Position numbers and translations under genes: made by a program
The notes under the pieces: generated by a model
The model's database searches: none
What the model saw: only the letters and a program-made list of their open reading frames with translations
Told to the model about the DNA's origin: nothing
Shown here: positions 17,707 through 26,258 of the stretch, one piece after another
Layout: the number at the start of each line of letters is the position of its first letter
How positions within the stretch are numbered: the stretch's first letter is position 1
Source: Chitinophagaceae bacterium
Lineage (GTDB): Bacteria > Bacteroidota > Bacteroidia > Chitinophagales > Chitinophagaceae
Direction: 5' to 3'
Length of the DNA: 48,445 nucleotides
NCBI GenBank assembly: GCA_024643625.1
Contig: JAHEMO010000004.1
Location: 1-48,445, forward strand

Positions 17707-20526
17707 ATGCGCACTTCACTCCTCTTTATCGCCTTCTTGTTTAGCCTAACCTTTTCTTTTGGCCAACAAGATCTAAACAAAAAACTTCCCTTCGATAGTA
17801 AAGTAGTTACCGGAAAATTAGAAAATGGCCTTACTTATTACATACGGCCAAATGCCAAGCCTGAAAAAAAGGTGGAGCTACGCCTCGTAATTAATGCCGG
17901 TAGCATTTTGGAAGACGATGACCAGCAAGGCCTCGCTCATATGGCCGAGCATATGGCCTTTAATGGCACAAAGAACTTCGAGAAAAATGAAATTATCAGC
18001 TATCTCCAAAGCATTGGAGTAACCTTTGGCAACGACCTCAACGCCTATACCAGTTTTGACGAGACAGTTTATATTCTGCCGATACCCACGACCGACCCTA
18101 AAAATCTGGAAACAGGATTTCAGATTTTGGAAGATTGGGCGCATCAGGTAAGCTATCGCACCGAGGATATCAACAATGAGCGCAATGTAATACTCGAAGA
18201 AAGCCGTCTGGGCAAGGGTGCAGGCGAACGCATGAGCCGTCAGATATTGCCAAGTTTGCTGAGCGGAAGCCGCTATGCCAACAGGCTCCCTATTGGTAAA
18301 GACAGTCTGATTCAATCTTTCGACCCCAATGCTATCCGCCGCTTCTACAAGGATTGGTACAGGCCAAACCTGATGGCTGTGGTAGTGGTGGGCGATATAA
18401 CTGTGGCACAGGCCGAAAGCATGATCCGCAAGCATTTCAGCCAAATGAAGAACCCTGAAAATGTGCGTCCAAGAACGGTAACACGTATTCCGGCCTACCC
18501 TGCCCAAAAAAGTATTGTGGTTACCGATAAAGAGGCTACCTCTTATTCAGTAGAACTGCATTACAGCCCCTTTGATATGGAGGCCACCACCACCGTTAAT
18601 GCCTATCGTAACGACCTGATGCGCAATATTTTAGTAGGCTTACTCAACCAAAGGTTTGAAGAAGTTTCGCAACAGGCCAATGCACCATTTATATACGCGT
18701 TTGCGTATTTCCAAAACTATGGCCGCGAAAATGATCAGTTTAATGCCGGCGCCGGATGCGAAGCTGCCGGGGCAACCAAAGCCCTGGAAGCGCTTGCCAC
18801 TGAAATTGAACGAGCAAAAAGATTTGGGTTTCTGCCTTCCGAACTGGAGCGTGCCAAAAAAGGCATTTTGGCAGGCATTGAAAGAAGTTATAACGAACGG
18901 GATAAAACAGAAAGCAGCCGGTATGCCGATGAATATATCCGTCACTTTCTACAAAAAGAACCATCGCCTGGTATTGAGCAGGAGTATGCCTACTACAAGG
19001 AATTGGTGCCGGGTATTACTGTGCAAGAACTCAATGCTATGGCCAAAAAGCTGAGCGAAACGGATGATAATTTCCTTGTGACGCTAATGGGTCCCGAACC
19101 CGATGCCAATACCAAACTGCCAACGGAACCGGCCCTGTTGGCTGCAGCGAAGAAAGCCATGAGCAACAAGGATATAGCAGGTTATGAAGAAACAGCTGTA
19201 GCCGAAAACTTGCTGGCTGCCATGCCAAAACCCGGAAGCATAGTAGGCACCACCACCAATGCCGTAATGGGCACCACCACCTGGACCCTCAGCAATGGCG
19301 CAACCGTGGTGATTAAGAAAACAGATTTTAAAAACGATCAAATCCTGATGGGAGCCCGTCGCCCGGGTGGTACGGATAAGCTGCCAATTACCGATAAGTA
19401 CAGTGCCCAATATGCAACCGCGGTGGTGGGTGAAATGGGTTATGGCAGTTTTACCCCAACGGATCTGCAAAAAGCACTTACAGGAAAGGTAGCGAGCGTA
19501 TCGCCTCAAATTAGCGGTAGCTCAGAAGGATGGACAGGAAGCAGCAGCGTAAAAGATGTAGAAACCATGTTGCAACTCCTGCATTTGCAGGCAACGTCGC
19601 CGCGAATGGACAAAGATCTGTTTGCCTCCTACCTGCAAAAAAACAAGGCACAGCTTGCCTTTCTGGGGGCCAATCCGCAGATTGCTTTTATCGATAGCTT
19701 TTACACTGTATTGTACAATAACGATGACCGCAGACCCGCAGCAGTGCCCAAAGCTTCCCATTTTGATGCAGTGGATATGAATCGTGCCGTTGCCATTTAC
19801 ATGGAGAGGCTGGGTAATGTGAGCAATACGCAGTTTGTATTTGTGGGGAGTGTGGATGAAGCAAGTCTTCGGCCGTTGGTGGAGATTTATATCGCCTCCC
19901 TGCCGGGTAGTAATGCTAAGACTACCGCCGCATGGAGTGGTCTGAAACCCGTAACGGGGCAAAAGGAAATGACCTTTTACAAAGGCAAAGACCCCAAGAG
20001 TTTGGTATTGGCTATTTACAATGGCGAAACCGCCTATAGCGCCGACCTTGCCCTTGCAGCCTCCGCTGTTTCGGAAATCCTGAACATCAGGATTATTGAG
20101 GAATTAAGAGAAAAAATACAGGGCATTTATACCGGTGGAACAAACGCTGCTGTACAAAGTTTCCCATATGGTAGCTATACTTTCGTTTTTCAATTGCCCT
20201 GCGGGCCCGATAAGGTGGACACTTTATTGCTGGCCATGAACAAAGAAATTGCCGATATAAAAGCCAATGGTCCAAGAGAAGCCGATTTGCAAAAGGTAAA
20301 ACAGCAATGGCTGGAAAGACGTAAAGAATCCGTGAAAGAAAATGGCACCTGGCGCAACGAGTTGCTGGCTGAATATTTTCCCGGGACAAGCACACAACAA
20401 GACTTCCTGTCTTATGAAGCAAGAGTGCAGGCACTTACTGCTAAGCAAGTGCAGGATGCCGCCAATATTGTGCTGCAAGACAAAAACAAGCTGGTAGCTA
20501 TTCTGATGCCGGAAAAGAAGGAATGA
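17707..20526 (+). CDS. Secreted M16 family zinc metallopeptidase
   Basis: 939 aa from ATG 17707. The ORF track begins at a TTG 30 nt earlier, but MRTSLLFIAFLFSLTFSFGQ is a clean signal peptide. The inverted zinc motif HMAEH (78-82) and downstream NERNVILEESRL supply the M16 catalytic set. The protein contains two M16 repeats (four subdomains), as in pitrilysin- and PqqL-type peptidases, and the second repeat lacks HxxEH as expected. It probably acts in the periplasm on peptides. It is followed at once by a strong terminator, so it appears monocistronic. Confidence 0.94.
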   Translation: MRTSLLFIAFLFSLTFSFGQQDLNKKLPFDSKVVTGKLENGLTYYIRPNAKPEKKVELRLVINAGSILEDDDQQGLAHMAEHMAFNGTKNFEKNEIISYLQSIGVTFGNDLNAYTSFDETVYILPIPTTDPKNLETGFQILEDWAHQVSYRTEDINNERNVILEESRLGKGAGERMSRQILPSLLSGSRYANRLPIGKDSLIQSFDPNAIRRFYKDWYRPNLMAVVVVGDITVAQAESMIRKHFSQMKNPENVRPRTVTRIPAYPAQKSIVVTDKEATSYSVELHYSPFDMEATTTVNAYRNDLMRNILVGLLNQRFEEVSQQANAPFIYAFAYFQNYGRENDQFNAGAGCEAAGATKALEALATEIERAKRFGFLPSELERAKKGILAGIERSYNERDKTESSRYADEYIRHFLQKEPSPGIEQEYAYYKELVPGITVQELNAMAKKLSETDDNFLVTLMGPEPDANTKLPTEPALLAAAKKAMSNKDIAGYEETAVAENLLAAMPKPGSIVGTTTNAVMGTTTWTLSNGATVVIKKTDFKNDQILMGARRPGGTDKLPITDKYSAQYATAVVGEMGYGSFTPTDLQKALTGKVASVSPQISGSSEGWTGSSSVKDVETMLQLLHLQATSPRMDKDLFASYLQKNKAQLAFLGANPQIAFIDSFYTVLYNNDDRRPAAVPKASHFDAVDMNRAVAIYMERLGNVSNTQFVFVGSVDEASLRPLVEIYIASLPGSNAKTTAAWSGLKPVTGQKEMTFYKGKDPKSLVLAIYNGETAYSADLALAASAVSEILNIRIIEELREKIQGIYTGGTNAAVQSFPYGSYTFVFQLPCGPDKVDTLLLAMNKEIADIKANGPREADLQKVKQQWLERRKESVKENGTWRNELLAEYFPGTSTQQDFLSYEARVQALTAKQVQDAANIVLQDKNKLVAILMPEKKE

Positions 20527-20552
20527 CTATAAGTCAATCTGATTGCAACAGG

Positions 20553-20581
20553 CCCCGGCAAGTTTAGCCGGGGTTTGTTTT
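20553..20581 (+). terminator. Rho-independent terminator after the M16 peptidase gene
   Basis: A perfect 7-bp stem, CCCCGGC/GCCGGGG, with loop AAGTTTA is followed by TTTGTTTT. It begins 27 nt after the peptidase stop codon. It also means that the ORF track start at 20543 for the next gene lies inside the terminator. Confidence 0.85.
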
Positions 20582-20592
20582 GCGCAATCGTA

Positions 20593-20600
20593 TACATTTG
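20593..20600 (+). promoter_or_regulatory. Candidate -7 promoter element (TACATTTG) for the small lipoprotein/crcB/ppa operon
   Basis: TACATTTG is an exact TANNTTTG match immediately after the terminator and about 27 nt before the preferred TTG start of the lipoprotein gene. TTTG sequences at 20574-20582 lie upstream but closer than the usual -33 spacing. Confidence 0.5.
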
Positions 20601-20626
20601 AGCGTAACACTAACAATATTTTGGCG

Positions 20627-21025
20627 TTGAAAAAAAGAGGCATCGGGATAAGTCTATGTGGCACGGTCTTGCTCTTAGTTTTGGTCGGTTGCAGCGTGAC
20701 AGACGAACCCGATACCGCCCTGGATTGCGGAAGGCAGTTTATAATAGCCACTTATAATGGCAACTTTAAGAGAGCCGGTCAACTGGTGATACCCGACGAA
20801 AAAAACAGAACACTGCTCAACAGTCGTTTTGAAAAACCCTTTAGAGCAAAGGATGGTTTTGGCAAACAGGAACTGAGTGAAACACCGCTAATTGTAAAAA
20901 CCATCAGATCACTTGATGAAGAAAATACTACCATCATATTTGAAAATGCTCTGAATAAAAAAACGGATAGTATTCGGGTAATTTTTCAAGGCGAAGTGTG
21001 GCGCGTAAAGCTGGCTCAAGAATAA
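20627..21025 (+). CDS. Small lipoprotein of unknown function (DUF4878-like fold possible)
   Basis: 132 aa from a TTG start at 20627, giving MKKRGIGISLCGTVLLLVLVGCS, a good lipoprotein signal with lipobox LVGC. The ORF track start at 20543 falls within the terminator and upstream of the promoter element, so it is unlikely. The mature part (DCGRQFIIATYNGNFKRAGQL, then alternating strands ending VIFQGEVWRVKLAQE) resembles NTF2-like or DUF4878-type periplasmic lipoproteins; this is a weak fold guess. It lies 13 bp upstream of crcB on the same strand. Confidence 0.7.
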   Translation: MKKRGIGISLCGTVLLLVLVGCSVTDEPDTALDCGRQFIIATYNGNFKRAGQLVIPDEKNRTLLNSRFEKPFRAKDGFGKQELSETPLIVKTIRSLDEENTTIIFENALNKKTDSIRVIFQGEVWRVKLAQE

Positions 21026-21038
21026 ACCTAACAACTTT

Positions 21039-21425
21039 ATGTTTAACTGGCAGTACATACTATTTGTGGCAATAGGCGGCATGCTGGGTTCAGTATTGCG
21101 CTACATGACCTCAGTTGTTTTTCAGAAACTGGCATGGGAGCCCATTTGGCCCACGTTTGCGGTTAATATGGCAGGTTCATTATTGTTTGGTATTGTGCTT
21201 GCCTGGCTCAGCAAATCATCACAGTATGCGGAACAATTGCGGATGTTGCTATTAGTTGGCTTTTGCGGCGGCTTTACCACTTTTAGCGCATTAAGTTTCG
21301 AGGCATGGCAGCTGCTCAAAAATCATCAGTATGCAAAACTACTTTTTTATTATAGCGGCTCGGCTGTATTTGGCATTATTGCTATTGCAGCCGGTTTTCT
21401 AATCTATCAATCATCTTCCGAATAA
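21039..21425 (+). CDS. crcB: CrcB/Fluc fluoride channel
   Basis: 128 aa with four membrane segments. Conserved family motifs are present: [11 protein letters not shown] at the N terminus, the [12 protein letters not shown] pore Asn segment and [15 protein letters not shown]. Fluc channels work as dual-topology dimers that export fluoride and so protect pyrophosphatase and enolase. The next gene, 10 bp downstream, encodes inorganic pyrophosphatase, a classic fluoride target. No fluoride riboswitch is evident upstream. Confidence 0.95.
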   Translation: MFNWQYILFVAIGGMLGSVLRYMTSVVFQKLAWEPIWPTFAVNMAGSLLFGIVLAWLSKSSQYAEQLRMLLLVGFCGGFTTFSALSFEAWQLLKNHQYAKLLFYYSGSAVFGIIAIAAGFLIYQSSSE

Positions 21426-21435
21426 AAACATTACC

Positions 21436-21996
21436 ATGAACATTGGCTCTACCATTTTGCATCCCTGGCACGGCGTTAACTATGGCGAAGGCGCTCCTCG
21501 TATTGTAAATGCCGTAATTGAAATACCGCAGGGATCAAGAGCAAAGTATGAAATAGACAAACCCAGCGGTTTATTGAAACTTGACAGGGTTATTTACTCC
21601 AGCTTCTACTACCCTACCAACTATGGCTTTATACCGCAAACCTATGGCGACGACAAAGACCCGCTGGATATATTGGTGCTCAGTAGCATTAGCGTGGTAC
21701 CCCTATGCCTGGTGGAAGCCAAAGTGATCGGCGTGATGCAAATGATTGATGGTGGTGATGCCGATGATAAAATAATAGCCGTAGCTGCCCATGATGTGAG
21801 TGTAAACCACATCAACAATATTGAAGAGATGCCGCAGCATTTTTTTAAGGAAATCCGGCAGTTTTTTGAAGACTATAAAAAGCTGGAAAACAAAGCGGTG
21901 AAAGTGGAAGAGTTTGGCGACAAGAGCATGGCACTTGGCATTATCCGCGATGCCATTGATCACTACAAACAAGTATTTGGCACAGGACAACAATAA
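21436..21996 (+). CDS. ppa: Inorganic pyrophosphatase (family I)
   Basis: 186 aa cytoplasmic enzyme hydrolysing PPi to two phosphates. [21 protein letters not shown] contains the DxDPxD metal-binding signature, and [17 protein letters not shown] is the conserved N-terminal active-site segment. Length is normal for family I. It sits 10 bp after crcB and 17 bp before a TSUP-like gene, on one strand, suggesting a four-gene operon with the lipoprotein gene. Confidence 0.96.
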   Translation: MNIGSTILHPWHGVNYGEGAPRIVNAVIEIPQGSRAKYEIDKPSGLLKLDRVIYSSFYYPTNYGFIPQTYGDDKDPLDILVLSSISVVPLCLVEAKVIGVMQMIDGGDADDKIIAVAAHDVSVNHINNIEEMPQHFFKEIRQFFEDYKKLENKAVKVEEFGDKSMALGIIRDAIDHYKQVFGTGQQ

Positions 21997-22013
21997 GTTT
22001 TTGCATTAAAATA

Positions 22014-22457
22014 ATGACGCACAAACCCAAAAATATCATGGCTGCAGAATATATCATCATCATTATGCTGATAGGCCTTGCCGCAGGTGTATTAAGCGGC
22101 TTGGTAGGCATAGGAGGCGGCGTAATACTTGTGCCCGCTATGGTTTATTTTTTATCCTATTCGCAGCATCAGGCGCAAGGCACATCGCTTGGTGTGCTAT
22201 GCCTGCCGGTGGTAATCCTCGGTTTTCTCAAATATTATCAGGACGCCAAAGCAAGCGGTACACCCATTGACGTGCGTGTAGTATTACTGTTAGCAGCAGG
22301 CTTTATTGTAGGAGGCTACTTCGGCGGATCGCTCGCCATAAAGATTGATAAGGAAAGCCTGCGCAAAATTTTTGGCATTGTGCTCTTGTATATGGGTGCC
22401 AAAATGATTGGACTTGAAAAGTTGATTATACAGTGGGTGAAAGGACTATTTGCCTGA
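22014..22457 (+). CDS. Half-length TSUP (TauE/SafE-like) membrane permease
   Basis: 147 aa, or 139 aa if the ATG at 22038 (MAAEYIIIIM) is used. Membrane segments begin with GLAAGVLSGLVGIGGGVILVPAMVYFL, the hallmark of the sulfite-exporter TauE/SafE (TSUP) family, followed by QAQGTSLGVLCLP. Typical members are about 250 aa with two such repeats; this one carries a single repeat, so it probably dimerises or is one of the known short TSUP forms. The transported anion is unknown. Last gene of the small plus-strand operon. Confidence 0.85.
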   Translation: MTHKPKNIMAAEYIIIIMLIGLAAGVLSGLVGIGGGVILVPAMVYFLSYSQHQAQGTSLGVLCLPVVILGFLKYYQDAKASGTPIDVRVVLLLAAGFIVGGYFGGSLAIKIDKESLRKIFGIVLLYMGAKMIGLEKLIIQWVKGLFA

Positions 22458-22487
22458 CGGCATTATCATATCTCTTATACAGTCACG

Positions 22488-23246
22488 TTACAAATAACGC
22501 TTTATCAATTTTAGGTTATGCGTATGCTCCTGCAATTCGTTATGCACTATGCCGCGGCTATCTATGGCGTCGTGGCGTGCATTAGCTGAAGCATGCATGA
22601 TAGTGCGGGTTGATGACAGGATACCTACATGATTTACGCGACCTGCAGCATTGTCAAAAAATGCAAGGTCACCGGGTCTTGCCTCTTCCAAAGCATTTAC
22701 CAATATACCTTCCTCTGCCTGCTGCCAGGCATCGCGGGGCAGCCTAATACCGGCTATCTTAAACACTTGTTGGGTATAGCCGCTGCAGTCGAGCCCGAAA
22801 ATGCTTTTGCCTCCCCATAAATAAGAAGTTCCCAAATATTGCTGCGCTGTTTTCAGGATACCTTCGGCTGAAGTTTGCACGGTCAGGAAGGCATTATCGG
22901 CATGTGCACGATTGAAACTAAATTGATAGGGCCCCACCTGCCATTGCGTATCCTCAGAAGGCAACATACTGCCGGGCGATAAATGAAGTTGTACGCTATT
23001 GCACAAAATGGTTAACGGTACAGGGAGTACAATACTGTTGGCAGGGCCTGCCTGATGTAATGCCAACTGACGATCCTGCACCCATCCTTCATAACCGTCG
23101 TAGCTGCATTTAATTTTTACGAATTCGCCCTGCGTTTCCAGCATGTCAGCGGTTTCGCCAAAAAGTAGTTGGGATACAATTTCTGCCTTATGCGAATGCG
23201 ATGCCCGCACAGGTGCCGCAGGTACAATGGTGTATGCTAATGCCAT
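22488..23246 (-). CDS. SH3-NlpC/P60 (C40) cysteine peptidase
   Basis: 252 aa. Bacterial SH3-like regions occupy about 1-125 (EFVKIKCSYDGYEGWVQDRQ). The NlpC/P60 domain follows, with GLDCSGY (Cys154) and NHVGIL (His206) as catalytic residues. No signal peptide is visible, which fits the YkfC/DPP VI-type enzymes that cut gamma-D-Glu-diaminoacyl bonds in murein peptides during recycling. It lies 36 bp after the polyuronate-operon MFS gene, but a perfect -7 element in that gap suggests separate transcription. Confidence 0.92.
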   Translation of the reverse strand: MALAYTIVPAAPVRASHSHKAEIVSQLLFGETADMLETQGEFVKIKCSYDGYEGWVQDRQLALHQAGPANSIVLPVPLTILCNSVQLHLSPGSMLPSEDTQWQVGPYQFSFNRAHADNAFLTVQTSAEGILKTAQQYLGTSYLWGGKSIFGLDCSGYTQQVFKIAGIRLPRDAWQQAEEGILVNALEEARPGDLAFFDNAAGRVNHVGILSSTRTIMHASANARHDAIDSRGIVHNELQEHTHNLKLIKRYL

Positions 23247-23250
23247 GCTG

Positions 23251-23258
23251 CAAAAATA
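23251..23258 (-). promoter_or_regulatory. Candidate -7 promoter element for the NlpC/P60 gene
   Basis: CAAAAATA on the plus strand reads TATTTTTG on the minus strand, an exact TANNTTTG match, with TTTTTG about 16 nt upstream as a possible -33 element. The predicted transcript start falls almost at the ATG (23246), implying a leaderless or very short-leader mRNA. Confidence 0.45.
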
Positions 23259-23282
23259 GCAGGTATACCGAAAGCAAAAAGA

Positions 23283-24566
23283 TTAAGCCATTACTGCTTT
23301 ATTGGTAAGCATGCGCAACGAAAGCCAGGCCATGGGCACCAACAACGCCCCCATTATGAAAAATGAAAGATATCCCGTTTGCGTAAGTACTGGCACCATC
23401 CAGGTACTTATGAGTACACCTAACACTGCCGATGTACCACTCATACCTGCTACCACCCCTACATTCTTGCCATTAAAATAGTCCGATGGAAGCGTTTGAA
23501 TATTACCAATTAGAAATTGAAACCCAAATAGTGTAATCCCTATTAAACCGATTGCAATAGCCGGATCGTCTTTAAGCCTATCCAATAGCAGTACGATTGC
23601 CACCAGCGAAACCAGCATAATGGCACAACCAATAGTGATGGCATTATTTCTTGCCTTCACAGGCTTTACCCCTTTTCTTATTTGCCTCGAAGAATAATAC
23701 CCACCAACAATACCACCAATGGCGGCCATCAGGTAGGGGAACCAGGCGAAAGCGCCAATCTGTTTGATATCAAAAGCAAATTGTTCTTTTAAAAAAGTTG
23801 GTAACCAGGTAACAAATAACCACCATACCGGATCAATAAAAAATCGTGCTGCTATAATGCCCCATGTTGCTTTAAAACCCAGCAACTGCTTCCAACTGTA
23901 AACTGTTGCTGTGGCATTGGCAGTATCTTTTTGCAATGACTTATCGGTAATATACGCCTGCTCTTCGGGGGTAATCCATTTGTGTTTGTCGGGTGTATTT
24001 TTATTAACTATCAGCCAGGGTATAATCCATAACAAACCAAGTACGGCAATACCTGCAAATGTGCCCTGCCAACCAATAGCCAGATACAATGCAGCTATGA
24101 CAGGAGCACTTACTACCGAACCCAGCGAAGCGCCTGCACCAAATATACCCTGCGCTATGGCACGTTCCTTTGCAGGAAACCATTCTGCGTTGCTCTTGGT
24201 AGCACCGGGCCAGTTGCCTGCTTCAAACAAACCCAGAAAAAAACGAAATATACTGAATGACCCAATGGTGCGTGCTATGGCATGCAGGGCAATAGAAAAG
24301 CTCCAACCCACTATGGAAACAACCATACCGAGTCTTGTGCCAATGGCATCCATCATTTTACCGGTAACCGTTTGGCCAATAGCATAAGCAATCATGAAAA
24401 AAGTGGTGAGCAAAGCCAATGCCTGCTTATTGTTTTCGTCGGCTATGCCAAAATCTTTGTAGATATAAGGCCACATGATATTAATGGCACTTCTGTCAAT
24501 ATAATTAATGACGGTAGCCAGCCCGATAAGCGTGATAATCCACCAACGAAGTCCTTTAATTTTCAT
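23283..24566 (-). CDS. MFS transporter, hexuronate (ExuT/ACS family) type
   Basis: 427 aa with about twelve membrane segments. ATVINYIDRSAINIMWPYI at the N terminus and LFEAGNWPGATKSNAEWFPAKER are characteristic of the anion:cation symporter group that includes ExuT, KdgT-like and DEH/hexuronate carriers. As last gene of the polyuronate cluster it most likely imports unsaturated or saturated monouronates from the periplasm by H+ symport. Homologous MFS genes accompany PL17 and KdgF in alginate loci. 34 bp separate it from kduI. Confidence 0.9.
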   Translation of the reverse strand: MKIKGLRWWIITLIGLATVINYIDRSAINIMWPYIYKDFGIADENNKQALALLTTFFMIAYAIGQTVTGKMMDAIGTRLGMVVSIVGWSFSIALHAIARTIGSFSIFRFFLGLFEAGNWPGATKSNAEWFPAKERAIAQGIFGAGASLGSVVSAPVIAALYLAIGWQGTFAGIAVLGLLWIIPWLIVNKNTPDKHKWITPEEQAYITDKSLQKDTANATATVYSWKQLLGFKATWGIIAARFFIDPVWWLFVTWLPTFLKEQFAFDIKQIGAFAWFPYLMAAIGGIVGGYYSSRQIRKGVKPVKARNNAITIGCAIMLVSLVAIVLLLDRLKDDPAIAIGLIGITLFGFQFLIGNIQTLPSDYFNGKNVGVVAGMSGTSAVLGVLISTWMVPVLTQTGYLSFFIMGALLVPMAWLSLRMLTNKAVMA

Positions 24567-24600
24567 GCAAAATATTTACCCGGAAAAATCTGAATGAGCA

Positions 24601-25431
24601 TTATAAAATTGTAGCTATAGGTACCTGATCCATGTCGGTAAAAGTTTTGTTTTCACCGGCCATACCCCAAATAAATCCATAGTTGGAAGTACCTACACCA
24701 AAATGCATGCTCCAGGGTGGTGATACTACCGCCTGATTATTGGCAACGATAAGATGTCTTGTTTGCTGAGGCTCACCCATAAAATGCATGATGCGGTGAT
24801 CGGCATGCAAATCGAAATAAAAATAAGCTTCCATACGACGGGTATGCGTGTGAGGCGGTACAGAATTCCACACGCAACCATCAGCTAAGGTTGTTAGTCC
24901 CATTACCAACTGGCAACTTTGAATGCCGGCATCATGTATGTATTTGTAAATGGTTCTTTTGTTGGATGTCATCACATCACCAAGATGTACAGGCTGCGCT
25001 TCATCCTTTGTCATCAATACGTTGGGATATGCTTGATGCGCAGGTGCCGACAAGATGTAAAACATGGCAGGACTACTTGCATCTTGGCTGCTGAAGCTTA
25101 CTTCTTTTGTTCCCTTGCCCAGATAAACACATTCAAGTTTGCCTACTGCAAAACTTTCCCCGTCGGCCAGCACTGTACCGGCACCTCCTACATTGATGAT
25201 GCCCATTTCGCGCCGCTCCAAAAAATAATTAGCCTTCAATTCTTCAGGATTAGGCAAAGGCAAAGCTTCGCCTGCAGGCACGGCACCACCCACTATCATG
25301 CGGTCGTAATGCGTATAGGTTAAATGCAGTTTTCCGCTTACCATCAATTTATCCAGTAAAAAACCTGCACGCTGTGCCGCGGTATCCATCGCCCGCATTT
25401 CACCGGCACTGTGTTGAAATAAAATATCCAT
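24601..25431 (-). CDS. kduI: 5-dehydro-4-deoxy-D-glucuronate isomerase
   Basis: 276 aa from ATG 25431 (MDILFQHSAGEMRAMDT), the usual KduI length. The ORF track uses a TTG 21 nt upstream. Family motifs present: LTYTHYDRMIVGGAVP, WNSVPPHTHTRRMEAYFYFDL with the cupin metal-binding His/His/Glu set, and SPPWSMHFGVGTSNYGFIWGMAGEN. It converts 4-deoxy-L-threo-5-hexosulose uronate to 3-deoxy-D-glycero-2,5-hexodiulosonate in the cytoplasm, feeding KduD encoded 24 bp upstream. Usually found in pectin, ulvan or glycosaminoglycan pathways. Confidence 0.96.
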   Translation of the reverse strand: MDILFQHSAGEMRAMDTAAQRAGFLLDKLMVSGKLHLTYTHYDRMIVGGAVPAGEALPLPNPEELKANYFLERREMGIINVGGAGTVLADGESFAVGKLECVYLGKGTKEVSFSSQDASSPAMFYILSAPAHQAYPNVLMTKDEAQPVHLGDVMTSNKRTIYKYIHDAGIQSCQLVMGLTTLADGCVWNSVPPHTHTRRMEAYFYFDLHADHRIMHFMGEPQQTRHLIVANNQAVVSPPWSMHFGVGTSNYGFIWGMAGENKTFTDMDQVPIATIL

Positions 25432-25455
25432 GATTACAATTTTAGTTTTCAATAA

Positions 25456-26220
25456 TTATCTACCCATCCAGCCACCATCAACGGTTATGATTGTACCGCT
25501 CACATAATCTGCTGCAGGACTACATAAAAACACATAGGCACCCGCCATATCCTCCGGAGTGCCCCATCTGCTTGCCGGTATACGGGACAGTATGGATTCA
25601 TTGCGTTTTAAATCTTCTCTCAGTGCAGCTGTATTATCCGTAGCAATATAGCCCGGCGCCACTCCATTTACATTTACACCATGCGTTGCCCATTCGTTTG
25701 CAAAAGCTTTTAGCAAAGAGGAAACGGCACCTTTACTGGCTGCATAACCCGGCACATTAATACCTCCCTGAAAACTTAGCAACGAGCAGGTAAAAACGAT
25801 TTTCCCTGATTTGCGTGCTACCATATGCTTGCCGATTTCGCGGGTTAGTATAAACTGAGCGTTGAGGTTGATGTCAATAATCTGATCCCAGTATTCATCC
25901 GGGTGTTCGGCAGCTGGTGCTCTGAGAATATGGCCGGCGTTGTTGATTAAAATATCAATGTGCGAATGGTTGGCATGAAGTTCGTCAAGCATGGTGTAAA
26001 GCTGTTCACGCTTTGAAAAATCAGCCGCATAGGCACTAAATTTTCTACCAGCAGCGGCTACAGCTTTTGCCACTTCGCTATCGGGTTGCAACATACTGCT
26101 GTTTACACCAATAATATCGGCACCTGCCTGCGCCAATGCAATGGCAATAGCCTTGCCTATACCACGGCTGCATCCCGTAACGAGCGCCGTTTTTCCTTGT
26201 AGTCCAAAATCAATCATCAT
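25456..26220 (-). CDS. kduD: 2-dehydro-3-deoxy-D-gluconate 5-dehydrogenase
   Basis: 254 aa from ATG 26220 (the ORF track starts 6 nt earlier at TTG). Classical SDR fold: TGCSRGIGKA cofactor loop, NNAG, a Ser in TCSLLSFQGG, and YAASK as the catalytic Tyr/Lys. DFGLQGKTALVTG and the IITVDGGWMGR C terminus match KduD. It reduces 3-deoxy-D-glycero-2,5-hexodiulosonate to KDG with NAD(P)H. Adjacency to kduI makes the assignment firm. A second SDR (39985-40740) in the same operon could give a parallel route to KDG. Confidence 0.93.
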   Translation of the reverse strand: MMIDFGLQGKTALVTGCSRGIGKAIAIALAQAGADIIGVNSSMLQPDSEVAKAVAAAGRKFSAYAADFSKREQLYTMLDELHANHSHIDILINNAGHILRAPAAEHPDEYWDQIIDINLNAQFILTREIGKHMVARKSGKIVFTCSLLSFQGGINVPGYAASKGAVSSLLKAFANEWATHGVNVNGVAPGYIATDNTAALREDLKRNESILSRIPASRWGTPEDMAGAYVFLCSPAADYVSGTIITVDGGWMGR

Positions 26221-26258
26221 GCGCAAAAAGTTTTATATCCGGCAATGTAACAAATCAC

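Noticed and set aside
17547-17780. 77-aa minus-strand ORF in the kup/M16 intergenic region
   Set aside because: It overlaps the M16 signal peptide in antisense and has no family resemblance or start context.
17878-18507. 209-aa minus-strand ORF
   Set aside because: Antisense to the HMAEH-containing half of the M16 peptidase, with no recognisable domain or signal.
22486-22499. CGTTA-CAAA-TAACG inverted repeat at the end of the NlpC/P60 gene
   Set aside because: It overlaps the coding end of the gene and lacks a U tract in either direction; weak as a terminator.
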